From an uncultured Pseudomonadales bacterium (GTDB lineage Bacteria > Pseudomonadota > Gammaproteobacteria > Pseudomonadales > Pseudohongiellaceae), in NCBI GenBank assembly GCA_943842505.1, contig CALTDI010000010.1, positions 62,001 to 126,000 of the forward strand: DNA of 64,000 nt. Reading direction: 5' to 3'. The translations under genes and the position numbers were made by a program. Below are positions 1 through 10,838 of this stretch, piece by piece. A model generated the notes under the pieces. It had not been told where the DNA came from. It did no database searches and was given only the letters and a program-made list of their open reading frames with translations. Position 1 is the stretch's first letter, and the number at the start of each line of letters is the position of its first letter.

Positions 1-876
1 CAGGCGCCCCCAGTCTCCACTTAATACGGCCTTATCCATGGCAAACCATTGACTGTAATGTTCTAGCAGAGGGTCTACCTGTTCCACCAATATGCCGGAC
101 AATACCAGTTGGCCCTGGGGCCGGACTAGCAGTGAGAAGTTTTCAGCAAGCTGCATGAGTGGCTCGGCGAGTATATTGGCGAGCAGAATATCGGCTTGTC
201 TGGACGCGATGCCCTCGGGAAGTTGCTCCGGCAGATAGGTTTCGATCAGACCTGGGGGAATTCTATTGCGCTGGGCATTGTCGATGGTTGCGGTTATAGC
301 CTGGGGATCATTATCGACGGCGATTAAGCGATGTGCGCCGAGTAAGGCGGCGGCGATGGCAAGTATGCCGGATCCGCAGCCATAGTCGATTACACAGCTT
401 TCATTGCTAATGTTCTGCTCTAGCCATTGCAGACACAGACTGGTGGTGGCGTGGCTGCCGCTACCAAAGGCGAGGCCGGGGTCCAGCATGATATTGATAG
501 CATCGGGCTCGGGCGGTTCCTGCCAGCTTGGGCAGACCCAGAGCCGCTCGCCAAATTTCATCGCCTTGAAATCAGACATCCACGACCTTTCCCATGCCTG
601 TTCTTCGAGGACTTCTAGCCGCAACGATGCCTTGTCTTCAACTGCCGGGTGTTGTTGTAACAGGAAGAGCAGCCCATCGAGATTGGTGTCTTGCTCGAAC
701 AGGCAGACAAGATCGACCTTATCCCACAAAGGAGTGCTACATGGCTCTTTCTGAAATACCGGCTGGTCTTCGGCGTCTAGATAGCTGATAGATAGGCCGC
801 CATGATCCAGCAGCATCTGTTCCAAGAGTTCAAGCTGATCGGATCGCACCTGAACCCTGAGTTGCTGCCATGACAT
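1..876 (-). CDS. prmA: Ribosomal protein L11 methyltransferase (partial, C-terminus beyond window start)
   Basis: Minus-strand translation from ATG at 876: MSWQQLRVQVRSDQLELLEQ...WVCPSWQEPPEPDAINIMLDPGLAFGSGSHATTSLCLQWLE...VIDYGCGSGILAIAA; SAM-binding motif and synteny with accC/accB. No stop inside the window. Confidence 0.95.
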   Translation of the reverse strand, partial: MSWQQLRVQVRSDQLELLEQMLLDHGGLSISYLDAEDQPVFQKEPCSTPLWDKVDLVCLFEQDTNLDGLLFLLQQHPAVEDKASLRLEVLEEQAWERSWMSDFKAMKFGERLWVCPSWQEPPEPDAINIMLDPGLAFGSGSHATTSLCLQWLEQNISNESCVIDYGCGSGILAIAAALLGAHRLIAVDNDPQAITATIDNAQRNRIPPGLIETYLPEQLPEGIASRQADILLANILAEPLMQLAENFSLLVRPQGQLVLSGILVEQVDPLLEHYSQWFAMDKAVLSGDWGRL

Positions 877-897
877 AGTGAGGAGGCTCTAGCTGTA

Positions 898-2238
898 TTA
901 GGATTCCAGCTTCTTTTCCAGGTAGTGGATATTCACACAGCCCTTCTGAAACTCTGCGTCGCGCACCAGGTCCTGATGCAGTGGGATATTGCTGCGGATG
1001 CCGTCGATGAGCATCTCATCCAGCGCAATCTGTGTGCGTTTCAGAGCGGCTTCCCGCGTGTTTGCGTGGCAGATGAGCTTGGCGATTAATGAATCATAAT
1101 AGGGTGGAACCGTGTAGCCACTATACAGATGAGAGTCGACACGAACACCGTTGCCGCCAGGAGCGTGAAACATCTTGATCTTGCCTGGGCTGGGCATGAA
1201 GGTTTCTGGGTCTTCAGCGTTTATTCGACATTCGAAGGCATGCCCGCGAATAACGATGTCCTCCTGCGCGTATGACAGAGGCGCGCCACCCGCTATGCGT
1301 AGCTGTTCCTTAACGATGTCCACGCCAGTAATCATTTCTGTTACTGGGTGCTCGACCTGAACTCGCGTATTCATTTCGATGAAGTAGAAGGATTCGTCTT
1401 CATACAAGAACTCTAAGGTTCCAGCGCCTCGATACTTCATCTTCTTGCAGGCATTGATGCAGGTCGCGGCGACTTCGGCCCGCACCGCATCTGGTATGCC
1501 TGGCGCAGGCGCCTCTTCCAGAACCTTCTGATGGCGTCGCTGCAGTGAACAGTCTCTATCGCCCAGGCAGATTGCATTGCCTTGGCCGTCGCCTATTACC
1601 TGAATTTCAACATGGCGCGGATTCTCGAGGAACTTCTCTAGATACACGACGCCGCTGCCGAAGAAAGACTTCGCCTCCGACTGCGTAACAAAGATAGCCT
1701 TGAGCAGGGCCGCTTCGTTGTGTACAACGCGCATGCCGCGTCCACCACCACCGGCGGCCGCCTTAATGATGACCGGGTAGCCGATCTCCTTAGCCAGTTC
1801 CAGGGTGCGTTCGTTGTTATCGTCGAGAGGGCCATTGGATCCAGGCACGGTGGGCACGCCGGCCTCAATCATGACCTCGATCGCGGATACCTTATCGCCC
1901 ATTAGCCTGATCGTCTCCACCGTGGGGCCGATAAAGACGAAGCCGCTATTCTCTACCTGTTCGGCGAAGTCGGCATTCTCGGAAAGAAAGCCATAGCCTG
2001 GATGTACTGCATCTGCATCAGTCACTTCCATGGCTGAGATGATAGCGGGAACGTTCAGGTAGCTATCTGTCGGGCTAGGGGGGCCTATGCAAACCGACTC
2101 ATCGGAGAGTCGAACATGCATTAAATCCTTGTCTGCGGTTGAGTGAACCGCAACAGTTTTAATTCCGAGCTCTTTGCAAGATCGAAGCACGCGCAGTGCG
2201 ATCTCGCCGCGATTGGCTATCAATACTTTTTCTAGCAT
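898..2238 (-). CDS. accC: Acetyl-CoA carboxylase biotin carboxylase subunit
   Basis: [33 protein letters not shown]...; ATP-grasp glycine-rich loop [12 protein letters not shown]; 446 aa. Confidence 0.98.
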   Translation of the reverse strand: MLEKVLIANRGEIALRVLRSCKELGIKTVAVHSTADKDLMHVRLSDESVCIGPPSPTDSYLNVPAIISAMEVTDADAVHPGYGFLSENADFAEQVENSGFVFIGPTVETIRLMGDKVSAIEVMIEAGVPTVPGSNGPLDDNNERTLELAKEIGYPVIIKAAAGGGGRGMRVVHNEAALLKAIFVTQSEAKSFFGSGVVYLEKFLENPRHVEIQVIGDGQGNAICLGDRDCSLQRRHQKVLEEAPAPGIPDAVRAEVAATCINACKKMKYRGAGTLEFLYEDESFYFIEMNTRVQVEHPVTEMITGVDIVKEQLRIAGGAPLSYAQEDIVIRGHAFECRINAEDPETFMPSPGKIKMFHAPGGNGVRVDSHLYSGYTVPPYYDSLIAKLICHANTREAALKRTQIALDEMLIDGIRSNIPLHQDLVRDAEFQKGCVNIHYLEKKLES

Positions 2239-2278
2239 GCTGCTATCCTTGGATTAGGCTGGATACGAAAAGAGCGTT

Positions 2279-2731
2279 CTATGCGATTCTGATCAAAGGC
2301 TGATCGAATTCTACGGGCTCGCCATCTTCAACAAGAATAGCCTCAACCACACCTGCATGGTCGGCTTCGATCTGGTTCATCATCTTCATAGCTTCAACTA
2401 TGCACACTACATCGCCGGCCTTAACGTGTTTGCCCACTTCGACGAACACTGGAGACGATGGGGACGGGGAGCGATAGAAGGTTCCCACCATCGGCGACTT
2501 AATCGCATGTCCGCTCTCCGCGGCCGGCGCTGGGGCAGCAGCGGCTGGTGCCGCAGCGGCGCTTGGAGCGGGCGCTGGAGCGGGTGCCGGTGCCTGATAG
2601 GCGATGGGTGCGGGTACCGAAGTAGAGCCACGACTGATGCGAACAGACTCCTCTCCTTCCTTGATTTCGATTTCAGCGATGTCGGATGACTCCAACAATT
2701 CAATTAGTTTTTTTACTTTTCTAATATCCAT
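2279..2731 (-). CDS. accB: Acetyl-CoA carboxylase biotin carboxyl carrier protein
   Basis: [26 protein letters not shown]..., Ala/Pro linker, biotinylation motif VEAMKMMN. Confidence 0.98.
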   Translation of the reverse strand: MDIRKVKKLIELLESSDIAEIEIKEGEESVRISRGSTSVPAPIAYQAPAPAPAPAPSAAAAPAAAAPAPAAESGHAIKSPMVGTFYRSPSPSSPVFVEVGKHVKAGDVVCIVEAMKMMNQIEADHAGVVEAILVEDGEPVEFDQPLIRIA

Positions 2732-2752
2732 AAAAATATCCTGCCCCGCGTC

Positions 2753-3193
2753 TTAGTTAGCTAGTTTTCTGCATGCAGCTTGAAGCGCCAGCTCATATCC
2801 CTGGGCGCCCAGACCTATTACACAGCCGACAGCAATGTCGGAAAAATAAGAATGATGTCGGTACTCTTCGCGACTAAAAAGATTGGAAAGATGTACTTCG
2901 ATAAATGGAATTTCAGAGGCAAGTATCGCGTCGCGAATGGCGATGCTTGTGTGGGTGAATCCACCAAAGTTAACAATCATGAAGGCGGTGCCATCTTTGC
3001 GCGCAGCATGCAGCCGATCGATTATCTCGCCTTCTGAATTGCTCTGTAAGCTGTCGAACTGATGGCCCGAATCTGTGCACCGCAAGCTAAGGCGCTCGTT
3101 GATGTCCTCGAGCGTGTCCGAGCCATAGATGTGGGGCTCACGACTACCTAGCAGGTTTAGGTTGGGCCCGTGCAATGCCAATATTGATGCCAT
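2753..3193 (-). CDS. aroQ: Type II 3-dehydroquinate dehydratase
   Basis: MASILALHGPNLNLLGSREPHIYGSDTLEDIN...; the longer ORF (to 3289) has a non-homologous N-terminal extension, so the start is set at 3193. Confidence 0.95.
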   Translation of the reverse strand: MASILALHGPNLNLLGSREPHIYGSDTLEDINERLSLRCTDSGHQFDSLQSNSEGEIIDRLHAARKDGTAFMIVNFGGFTHTSIAIRDAILASEIPFIEVHLSNLFSREEYRHHSYFSDIAVGCVIGLGAQGYELALQAACRKLAN

Positions 3194-3316
3194 GATCTTA
3201 TTCCTAATGCGGCGGGCGGGAATTTGCTTCCAGAAACGCCTGATTAGCCATTTTGGCGGCATTTTCTCAGAAAATAGAGCGCATTTCACGCTTTTTTGCG
3301 AAGCGAGGGCCTTGGA

Positions 3317-3808
3317 TTAGGGGTTAAGCAGGAATTCGAAGCGCTGTGGAGGGTAGCAGAACCCCCAATCGGCACAGCCCTGATAGTGAATATATATTCT
3401 GGCATCCGGGCCGGGCACGGTGCTCAGGCTCAGATCGATAGTCAGTTGTCCATAATAGGCCTCGATTTCACCGAAAAACTGATCGGTCTTCTTCAGTCCA
3501 TCGGGCATCGAGAAATCCACCGCAAGCGCCTCGCTATCAAGCCGCTGGCTCAGCGTAAAATCGAAGGCGTGTCGGTAAAGGTAGTGCCCCTGGGGCAGAT
3601 CCCAGAATACTTTGTACTTGCCTGGGCTCACGGCGCTGACATAGAAGGGAAACGCCTGCTCCAGAGGGAGGGGTTGCTGAATATCGGACTGTGGTGCAAG
3701 GCCGGAAACAGAGCGCGGCCCCAGCTGCCCGTGCGCGCTGCTGCTCAGCAGCAGGGCAGCGCCGAGAAGCAGTTGCAGTTGTATTCCAATAAGGGAACTC
3801 ATCTTCAT
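3317..3808 (-). CDS. DsbD N-terminal (nDsbD/alpha) domain-only periplasmic protein
   Basis: Signal peptide MKMSSLIGIQLQLLLGAALLLSSSAHG; C-terminal YIHYQGCADWGFCYPPQRFEFLLNP matches the nDsbD active-site segment (two Cys), then a stop; no transmembrane or thioredoxin domains follow. Confidence 0.8.
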   Translation of the reverse strand: MKMSSLIGIQLQLLLGAALLLSSSAHGQLGPRSVSGLAPQSDIQQPLPLEQAFPFYVSAVSPGKYKVFWDLPQGHYLYRHAFDFTLSQRLDSEALAVDFSMPDGLKKTDQFFGEIEAYYGQLTIDLSLSTVPGPDARIYIHYQGCADWGFCYPPQRFEFLLNP

Positions 3809-3854
3809 ACGAGTTTGACCAGTTTTATTGAGCAATAGTTTCCTGAAAGAAGGT

Positions 3855-5072
3855 TTAACTGTGATAGCGGTCAAAGACCAGGCAGGCATTGGTGCCGCCG
3901 AAGCCGAAGCTGTTTGACATGACGCGATTCAGAGTAACGTTGTCCCGTCGATCCAGTACCACCGGCATTCCTTGCGCTTCCTCTTCCAGGTTTTCGATAT
4001 TTGCAGAGGCGGCGATGAAGTCGTTCTCCATCATTAGCAAACTATAGATGGCCTCTTGGGCGCCAGCCGCTCCCAGCGAATGGCCTGATAGTGACTTGGT
4101 AGAGTTGAACGCGGGTACATTCTCGGCGAATACGCTTTTGATTGCGCGCAGTTCTGAGACATCGCCAGCCGGGGTGCTGGTGCCATGGGTGTTGATATAA
4201 TCAACATTTCCTTCCAGACCAGCCGTCGCCATCTGCATTGCGCGTGCGCCACCTTCACCGGCGGGCGCGACCATGTCGTAGCCATCGGATGTTGCGGCGT
4301 AGCCAGTTAGCTCGGCGTAGATCTTCGCTCCTCTCGCCAATGCGTGATCGAGAGATTCCATAACCAGTATTGCGCCACCGCCAGCAATAACGAAGCCATC
4401 GCGATCCGCATCGAAGGCGCGTGAAGCTTTGTCAGGCGTGTCGTTGTATTTAGTCGATAGGGCGCCCATAGCATCGAACATATGGCTCATAGTCCAATGC
4501 TCTGCTTCGCCGCCGCCTGCGAACACGATATCTTGTTTGCCTAACTGGATCAGCTCGGCGCCGTGCCCAATACAATGCGCGCTGGTCGCGCAGGCCGAGG
4601 AGATTGTGTAGTTGACGCCCTTGATCTTGAACGGGGTCGCCAGGCAGGCTGAAGTGGTGCTGCTCATAGTACGGGTTACGCGGTAAGGACCAACTCGGCG
4701 CAGGCCTTTCTCGCGCATGATGTCCATTGATTCAAGCTGCTCTTCTGAGGAACCGCCTCCGGAGCCCACCACCAAGCCTGAGCGAAAATTAGAGACTTCG
4801 TCTTCCTTAAGATTGGCGTCGCTTATTGCCTGCTCCATTGCCAGATAGGCATAGGCCGAGGCATCGCCCATGAAACGGAGTATTTTGCGGTCAATAACTT
4901 CAGACGTGTCGATCTGTACCGATCCGCTGACATGGCTGCGCATGCCAATCTCTTCGTAGCTGGCGTTGTGCCGAATGCCGCTGCGGCCTGCCTTTAGGGA
5001 TTCCAGCACTGACTCTTTGTCATTGCCCAGACAGGAAACAATACCGATACCAGTAACCACAACGCGCTTCAT
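3855..5072 (-). CDS. fabB: 3-oxoacyl-ACP synthase I
   Basis: [18 protein letters not shown]...; active-site [36 protein letters not shown]. Confidence 0.97.
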   Translation of the reverse strand: MKRVVVTGIGIVSCLGNDKESVLESLKAGRSGIRHNASYEEIGMRSHVSGSVQIDTSEVIDRKILRFMGDASAYAYLAMEQAISDANLKEDEVSNFRSGLVVGSGGGSSEEQLESMDIMREKGLRRVGPYRVTRTMSSTTSACLATPFKIKGVNYTISSACATSAHCIGHGAELIQLGKQDIVFAGGGEAEHWTMSHMFDAMGALSTKYNDTPDKASRAFDADRDGFVIAGGGAILVMESLDHALARGAKIYAELTGYAATSDGYDMVAPAGEGGARAMQMATAGLEGNVDYINTHGTSTPAGDVSELRAIKSVFAENVPAFNSTKSLSGHSLGAAGAQEAIYSLLMMENDFIAASANIENLEEEAQGMPVVLDRRDNVTLNRVMSNSFGFGGTNACLVFDRYHS

Positions 5073-5114
5073 AGGATTTCCTCAATCAAGACCGAATCAT
5101 TCGTGCATCTCATT

Positions 5115-5651
5115 CTAGAATGCATTGTCCGGCGTAAACAGACCGACTTTCAAAGTCTTGGTGGTATAAATTGTTTTGCCATCTACAGATACCTGCCCAT
5201 CGGCGATGCCCATAACCAGGCTTCTATTGATTAGCCGGCTAATCGACAGCTCATAAACTACTTTCTTCGAAGTCGGCAAAATCTCACCCGTAAATTTTAC
5301 TTCTCCTGCGCCTAATGCCCGACCCTTTCCGGGGTGTCCGCTCCAGCCAAGGAAGAACCCCAATAGCTGCCACAAGGCATCCAGGCCCAGACAACCGGGC
5401 ATAACCGGGTCTCCAGGAAAGTGGCAATCGAAAAACCAGAGATCGGGGTTTATGTCCAGCTCAGCTATTATTTGTCCACGCCCGTGCTCACCGCCATCGC
5501 TATTGATTTCGACTATGCGATCGAGCATCAACATATTATCTATCGGCAATTTGGCGTTACCAGGGCCGAATAGGCGACCATAGCCGCAATCTACCAATTC
5601 TTCTAAATTATAGGAATTTTTGGGAACGAAGCTGTGTTCTTCTTGAGTCAT
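5115..5651 (-). CDS. fabA: 3-hydroxydecanoyl-ACP dehydratase
   Basis: [32 protein letters not shown]; adjacent to fabB. Confidence 0.97.
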   Translation of the reverse strand: MTQEEHSFVPKNSYNLEELVDCGYGRLFGPGNAKLPIDNMLMLDRIVEINSDGGEHGRGQIIAELDINPDLWFFDCHFPGDPVMPGCLGLDALWQLLGFFLGWSGHPGKGRALGAGEVKFTGEILPTSKKVVYELSISRLINRSLVMGIADGQVSVDGKTIYTTKTLKVGLFTPDNAF

Positions 5652-5828
5652 GAGTTAGCCAAAACCCTCCGAGGGGCGCCTTTGTAAAGGTTGCGATGTT
5701 ATCGTGATGGGGACAAATAATCGATCATAAATTTGGGACAGGTCCTTGAATAGCCTCTATTTATTAAAATAGGCGATATTTTGCTACTATGGCGTTCCTT
5801 TTTTAGAAGTCACACGGTAGCAGGCTCT

Positions 5829-7244
5829 ATGTTAATTCCCGTTATTCTCGCCGGTGGTGTGGGTTCACGCCTCTGGCCGGTGTCTCGATCTATGCTACCC
5901 AAGCAATTTATCGATTTTCCTAACATGCGCGGTTCCCTGTTTCAGAATACCTTGTCGCGCCTTGATAGTGTGCCGGGCATCGAAGATCCCATAGCTGTTT
6001 GCAATAACGATCATCGATTCCTTGTGGCCGAACAATTGAGACAGCTAGGGAAAGAACACGCCGATATTCTATTGGAGCCTGTTGGCAGAAATACGGCTCC
6101 CGCGGTCGCGCTCGCGGCTCTTCTGGCTCAGCAAGATCATGCCGACCCCTATCTTCTGGTTCTGCCCGCAGACCATGTCATTCAGGACGAGGCAAAGTTT
6201 GTTCAGGTGATCGCCACAGCGCTTCAGTCAGCCCAACAGAATAAGTTAGTCACCTTCGGAATAGTGCCAAGTGTCCCAGAAACTGGTTACGGCTACATTG
6301 AGAAGGGCGAAAGTATCGAAGGTGCCGACGGTTTTTCGGTAAAGCAATTCGTGGAGAAACCGAATCGGGCGACGGCGCAGACCTATTTGGATAGCGGCAA
6401 CTATTATTGGAATAGTGGCATGTTTCTGTTTTCGGCTTCTACCTACCTCAATGAATTGAAACGGTATGCTCCGGATATTTTCGAATCCTGTCATGAAGCC
6501 TATAGCAAGCTGGAGCAGGGAGAGGATTTTCGGCATATCCCCGAGGCTATCTTTGCCAGTTGCCGCAGTGATTCTATCGACTATGCGGTAATGGAGAAGA
6601 CAGATTCTGCCGTGGTTATTCCTCTGGATGCGGGTTGGAATGACCTGGGGGCTTGGGATGCGATATGGGAAGTGCAGGATAAGGACGCGCAGGGAAATGC
6701 GCTGTCGGGTGACGTGCTCACTGCCGATGTGCAAGATAGCTACATCCAGGCGCAGTCTCGCCTCGTCGCCGTCGCCGGAGTGAAAGATGTCGTTGTTGTG
6801 GAAACGGCGGATGCGGTGCTGGTAACCCAGCGGTCACAGGTGCAGTCGGTAAAGCACTTGGTACAACAGTTGCAAGACCAAGGGCGGGAAGAAGGCATAT
6901 TACATAGGCTGGTCTATCGCCCTTGGGGTTCTTACGAGTCTCTAAGCTGCAGGCCCGGGTATCAGGTGAAGCACATAGTGGTCAATGCTGGGGCATCTCT
7001 CTCCCTGCAATTGCACCATAAGAGGGCAGAACATTGGATTGCGCTCAAGGGTGTGGCACTGGTTACCTGTGATGACAAAGAGTTTGAGCTGCAGCCCGGC
7101 GAATCTACCTACATACCCATTGGCAGCAAACATAGGCTTACCAATAACAGCGATGCGGCAATAGAGATCATTGAGGTTCAAATAGGTGAGTATCTGGGTG
7201 AGGACGATATTGTCCGCTTCGAAGATCGCTACGATAGAGTCTAG
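5829..7244 (+). CDS. manC: Mannose-1-phosphate guanylyltransferase / mannose-6-phosphate isomerase
   Basis: MLIPVILAGGVGSRLWPVSRSMLPKQF..., VEKPNRATAQTYL, C-terminal cupin YRPWGSYESL...QLHHKRAEHWIALKGVA. Start chosen at 5829; the ORF opens at 5781. Confidence 0.95.
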   Translation: MLIPVILAGGVGSRLWPVSRSMLPKQFIDFPNMRGSLFQNTLSRLDSVPGIEDPIAVCNNDHRFLVAEQLRQLGKEHADILLEPVGRNTAPAVALAALLAQQDHADPYLLVLPADHVIQDEAKFVQVIATALQSAQQNKLVTFGIVPSVPETGYGYIEKGESIEGADGFSVKQFVEKPNRATAQTYLDSGNYYWNSGMFLFSASTYLNELKRYAPDIFESCHEAYSKLEQGEDFRHIPEAIFASCRSDSIDYAVMEKTDSAVVIPLDAGWNDLGAWDAIWEVQDKDAQGNALSGDVLTADVQDSYIQAQSRLVAVAGVKDVVVVETADAVLVTQRSQVQSVKHLVQQLQDQGREEGILHRLVYRPWGSYESLSCRPGYQVKHIVVNAGASLSLQLHHKRAEHWIALKGVALVTCDDKEFELQPGESTYIPIGSKHRLTNNSDAAIEIIEVQIGEYLGEDDIVRFEDRYDRV

Positions 7245-7351
7245 ACGGGGCTGACTAGTATTCTCCGCCAAGATTGCTTGCTCGGTCTGTGGGTCTAGAC
7301 TACTAGCCTTCTTAAATTTACAGAAATACCCATATAAGGAACCACCGAGTC

Positions 7352-8179
7352 ATGTCTGTTATTAAAAAATGTCTATTTCCAGCTGCCGGCTATGGCACGC
7401 GATTTTTGCCAGCCACAAAATCGATGCCGAAAGAGATGCTGCCTATTGTGACCAAGCCCTTGATTCAGTCCGGGGTAGAAGAAGCTATGGATGCGGGTAT
7501 TAGCGAGATCGCTATTGTGACCGGTCGTGGTAAGCGTGCGATAGAAGATCACTTCGATATTAGCTATGAGTTGGAACATCAGATTGCGGGCTCTGACAAG
7601 GAAGAGCTGCTGCAGAGTACGCGGGATATCATGGAGCGCTGCACATTTTCATACACGCGCCAGGTTGAGATGAAGGGGCTGGGTCACGCCATTCTCGTCG
7701 GCGAGACCCTGATAGGTCGCGAACCATTCGCTGTGGTATTGGCAGACGACTACTGTGTAACTGAGGGTGATGGTGTGCTGACGCAGATGGTCAAGCTCTA
7801 TGAAAAATACCAATGCAGCATCGTTGCTATTGAAGAGGTGCCAGAAGATGAGACCTATCGCTACGGTGTTATCGAGGGTGATCTAGAGGAAGACAATATT
7901 TACCGGGTCCGTAATATGGTAGAGAAGCCTGCGCCAGAGGATGCACCAAGCAATCTGGCGATCATTGGTCGTTATATTCTTAGCGCTGACATATTCGATG
8001 TTATTCGTAACACGCCTCCTGGCAAGAATGGCGAGATGCAGATTACAGACGCGCTGCAATTACAGGCGCAGCAGGGCAAGGTGATAGGCTATCGATTTAC
8101 CGGGCGGCGTTTTGATTGCGGCAGTGTCGATGGTTTTATCGAGGCCACAAATTTTACCTATCAGTCGCAATCTGGATAA
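7352..8179 (+). CDS. galU: UTP--glucose-1-phosphate uridylyltransferase
   Basis: MSVIKKCLFPAAGYGTRFLPATKSMPKEMLPIV... Confidence 0.96.
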   Translation: MSVIKKCLFPAAGYGTRFLPATKSMPKEMLPIVTKPLIQSGVEEAMDAGISEIAIVTGRGKRAIEDHFDISYELEHQIAGSDKEELLQSTRDIMERCTFSYTRQVEMKGLGHAILVGETLIGREPFAVVLADDYCVTEGDGVLTQMVKLYEKYQCSIVAIEEVPEDETYRYGVIEGDLEEDNIYRVRNMVEKPAPEDAPSNLAIIGRYILSADIFDVIRNTPPGKNGEMQITDALQLQAQQGKVIGYRFTGRRFDCGSVDGFIEATNFTYQSQSG

Positions 8180-8271
8180 TTTCCAATGGCGCTAACCCGA
8201 GTTGTTCGTGCTGCGCTCTTGCAAGCAGTAGAGCATATGCCTAATCTATTTCGTTAAAAGAAGTTAAGTAA

Positions 8272-9621
8272 ATGACTGAAGAAATCACCTGTTTCAAACC
8301 CTATGACGTCAGGGGTCGAGTTCCCGATCAACTAAATAGCGATATCGCCTATAGAATTGGTAGGGCCTATGTGGAATTTCTAAAACCTAAGCGAGTGGTA
8401 GTCGGTTACGATATACGTCTTAGTAGTCAGGAGCTCTGCGCAGCCCTCAGCCGAGGCATGATAGAGTCTGGCGCCGATGTGGTTAATATCGGTCAATGCG
8501 GCACCGAAGAGGTGTACTTCGCCACCTCTCACCTGGAAGTAGATGGTGGCATTGTCGTCACCGCGAGTCATAACCCAGCAGATTACAACGGCATGAAATT
8601 TGTTCGCGAATCATCTAAACCCATTAGTGGCGATACAGGCCTCAAGGAAATTAAGCGTCTCGCGGAAAATAACGAGTTCACACCTTGCTCTGAACAGGGA
8701 TCGATCAGTTTCGAAGACACGCAGCCAGCCTATATTGCGCATCTGCTCGGCTACGTCGACAGAGAGAGTCTGAGGGAGTTAAAGATCGTTTGTAATGCGG
8801 GTAATGGGGGAGCGGGGCCGACGATAGATGCTATCGAGCCGATGCTGCCTTTTCAATTTATCAAAGTTCATCACGAGGCCGACGGGACATTTCCAAACGG
8901 GGTTCCCAATCCGCTGCTGGAGGAAAATCGTGGCCCGACGATTGACGCCATTCGCTCCTCTGGCGCCGACCTGGGCATCGCCTGGGATGGCGATTTTGAT
9001 CGTTGCTTCTTCTTCGATGAGAACGGTCGTTTTATCGAAGGTTACTATATCGTCGGCCTTCTGGCGCAGAGCTTCCTGGAGGGAGAGCCCGGAGGCAAGA
9101 TTGTTCACGACCCTCGGTTGACCTGGAACACTATTGAGATTGCACAGGAGTTCTCTGGCCAGGCGATTCAGTGTAAGACTGGACACGCATTCATTAAGGA
9201 GCGTATGCGCGAGGAAGATGCAGTCTACGGCGGAGAAATGAGTGCGCATCATTACTTCAGAGACTTCTTTTACTGCGACAGCGGCATGGTGCCCTGGTTG
9301 TTGGTTGTCGGTCTGATGTCGAAGACCGGAAAGAAGCTTTCCGAATTGGTGGATGAGAGAATGCTAGCCTTCCCCGCTAGCGGCGAAATCAATAAAAAAA
9401 TAGCCGAGCCTAAAGCCTTGTTGGAGAAGATAGAGTCCAGCTATTCTCAGTCCTGCGAAAGCATGGATCAGACCGATGGCTTGAGTATGAACTTCGAGAA
9501 CTGGCGGTTTAATATTCGTATGTCGAATACCGAGCCGGTGGTTCGACTCAATGTTGAATCCCGTGGGGATGAGGCGTTAATGAAGGAAAAAACCAGCGAG
9601 CTTCTCGCGTTTATGGTCTGA
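8272..9621 (+). CDS. manB: Phosphomannomutase
   Basis: [23 protein letters not shown]; phosphoserine loop [16 protein letters not shown]; metal loop [13 protein letters not shown]. Confidence 0.94.
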   Translation: MTEEITCFKPYDVRGRVPDQLNSDIAYRIGRAYVEFLKPKRVVVGYDIRLSSQELCAALSRGMIESGADVVNIGQCGTEEVYFATSHLEVDGGIVVTASHNPADYNGMKFVRESSKPISGDTGLKEIKRLAENNEFTPCSEQGSISFEDTQPAYIAHLLGYVDRESLRELKIVCNAGNGGAGPTIDAIEPMLPFQFIKVHHEADGTFPNGVPNPLLEENRGPTIDAIRSSGADLGIAWDGDFDRCFFFDENGRFIEGYYIVGLLAQSFLEGEPGGKIVHDPRLTWNTIEIAQEFSGQAIQCKTGHAFIKERMREEDAVYGGEMSAHHYFRDFFYCDSGMVPWLLVVGLMSKTGKKLSELVDERMLAFPASGEINKKIAEPKALLEKIESSYSQSCESMDQTDGLSMNFENWRFNIRMSNTEPVVRLNVESRGDEALMKEKTSELLAFMV

Positions 9622-9631
9622 GCCAGCTCTT

Positions 9632-10138
9632 GTGGGTAGCGGTGTGAGCAAAATCCTATTGTTCGGTAATTCAGCTTCAGGCAAATCGACGCTAGCCGCC
9701 AGGCTTGCGCAAAAGCTGCAAGTGGGGCACCTGGACCTGGACTCGCTTGCCTGGCTGCCTACTCAGCCTCCCCGGCGTAGACCGTTGGAAGAAACAACAA
9801 TCGCGATAAACGAATTCACCGGGAATAATGCTTCCTGGATTGTCGAGGGTTGCTACACGGACTTGCTGGAGGTCCTCGAAGAGCAGGCTGGCGAGATCAT
9901 CTTTCTCATGTTGCCTGTCGAACAGTGCCTACAGAACGCCAGGAACCGGCCCTGGGAACCACACAAATACGAGTCGAAGCAGGCGCAGGACGGCAATCTT
10001 GCGATGCTGCTGGGGTGGATCGCCGCCTATGAGAACAGGGACGACGTGTTTTCTCTGGCGGCCCATAGGGCTTTCTATGAGCGCTTTTCTGGAAAGAAAA
10101 CCTGTATACTTTCGAATGAGCACTCGCTCAGACTGTAA
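9632..10138 (+). CDS. P-loop adenylate kinase-like / topology modulation-type protein
   Basis: KILLFGNSASGKSTLAARLAQKL Walker A; HLDLDSLAWLP; GTG start likely. Confidence 0.75.
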   Translation: MGSGVSKILLFGNSASGKSTLAARLAQKLQVGHLDLDSLAWLPTQPPRRRPLEETTIAINEFTGNNASWIVEGCYTDLLEVLEEQAGEIIFLMLPVEQCLQNARNRPWEPHKYESKQAQDGNLAMLLGWIAAYENRDDVFSLAAHRAFYERFSGKKTCILSNEHSLRL

Positions 10139-10152
10139 GCTGGAGACTCGCG

Positions 10153-10326
10153 ATGCGTCTACTCTATCGAATATCGATTCTTTTCCTCCTGATTTCCTGT
10201 GCGCTTATTTTCGGCTCTATCGGTAGCATGAATGGCATGGGTTTCTTCCTGTTGCTGTGTATCTTGTTCGAGGGGGCATTCTGGCTTGGTCTGTTCAAGG
10301 CTATGCAGCGGCCCGCGAGTCATTAG
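10153..10326 (+). CDS. Small hydrophobic membrane protein (57 aa)
   Basis: Hand translation: MRLLYRISILFLLISCALIFGSIGSMNGMGFFLLLCILFEGAFWLGLFKAMQRPASH; immediately follows the kinase-like gene. Confidence 0.5.
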   Translation: MRLLYRISILFLLISCALIFGSIGSMNGMGFFLLLCILFEGAFWLGLFKAMQRPASH

Positions 10327-10530
10327 CGGCTCACGCCGGAGTGAAAGTGGGAAGTCATCTTGCCTAAGATTGAGTTTTTCCGTATCGCTTAATAACCCGA
10401 CAGGCTCCTAGCGGGTGTGAGTGCGGGCAGGTTGATCTGTAGCTATACGGCATCCAGTTTGTGGCAGTGCTTTCTGCCGCGAGGATGACTGAATCTCTTT
10501 AAGAAGGGATTAATAGAGGCTTAGGTATTT

Positions 10531-10827
10531 ATGATTCTTGAGGTGGCCACACTCGATGTGAGATCGGGAATGGAGGCTGAATTCGAAAAGGCGCTTGCTC
10601 AGGCGCAGAGAATAATCGGGTCCATGAAGGGGTATATATCCCATGAGCTGCGGCGTTGTGTTGAGCAAGAAGGTCGCTACCTGCTGCTCGTTAAGTGGGA
10701 GACACTAGAGGATCACACCGAGGGTTTTCGCGGCTCTGAAGAATATCAGCAATGGCGTGCGCTATTGCATCACTTCTACGATCCCTTTCCCACCGTAGAA
10801 CACTACCTGCCCGTTGAGCTTGTCTGA
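10531..10827 (+). CDS. Antibiotic biosynthesis monooxygenase (ABM) domain protein
   Basis: MILEVATLDVRSGMEAEFEKALAQAQRIIGSMKGYISHELRRCVEQEGRYLLLVKWETLEDHTEGFRGSEEYQQWRALL. Confidence 0.8.
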   Translation: MILEVATLDVRSGMEAEFEKALAQAQRIIGSMKGYISHELRRCVEQEGRYLLLVKWETLEDHTEGFRGSEEYQQWRALLHHFYDPFPTVEHYLPVELV

Positions 10828-10838
10828 GAGAGTGTGGG

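Noticed and set aside
404-754. Plus-strand ORF inside prmA
   Set aside because: Antisense to a clear prmA frame that continues off the window; no recognisable motif.
1638-1868. Out-of-frame ORFs within accC/accB (1638..1868, 1720..1905, 2357..2689, 2407..2703)
   Set aside because: Overlap strongly conserved genes in other frames; composition reflects the main frame.
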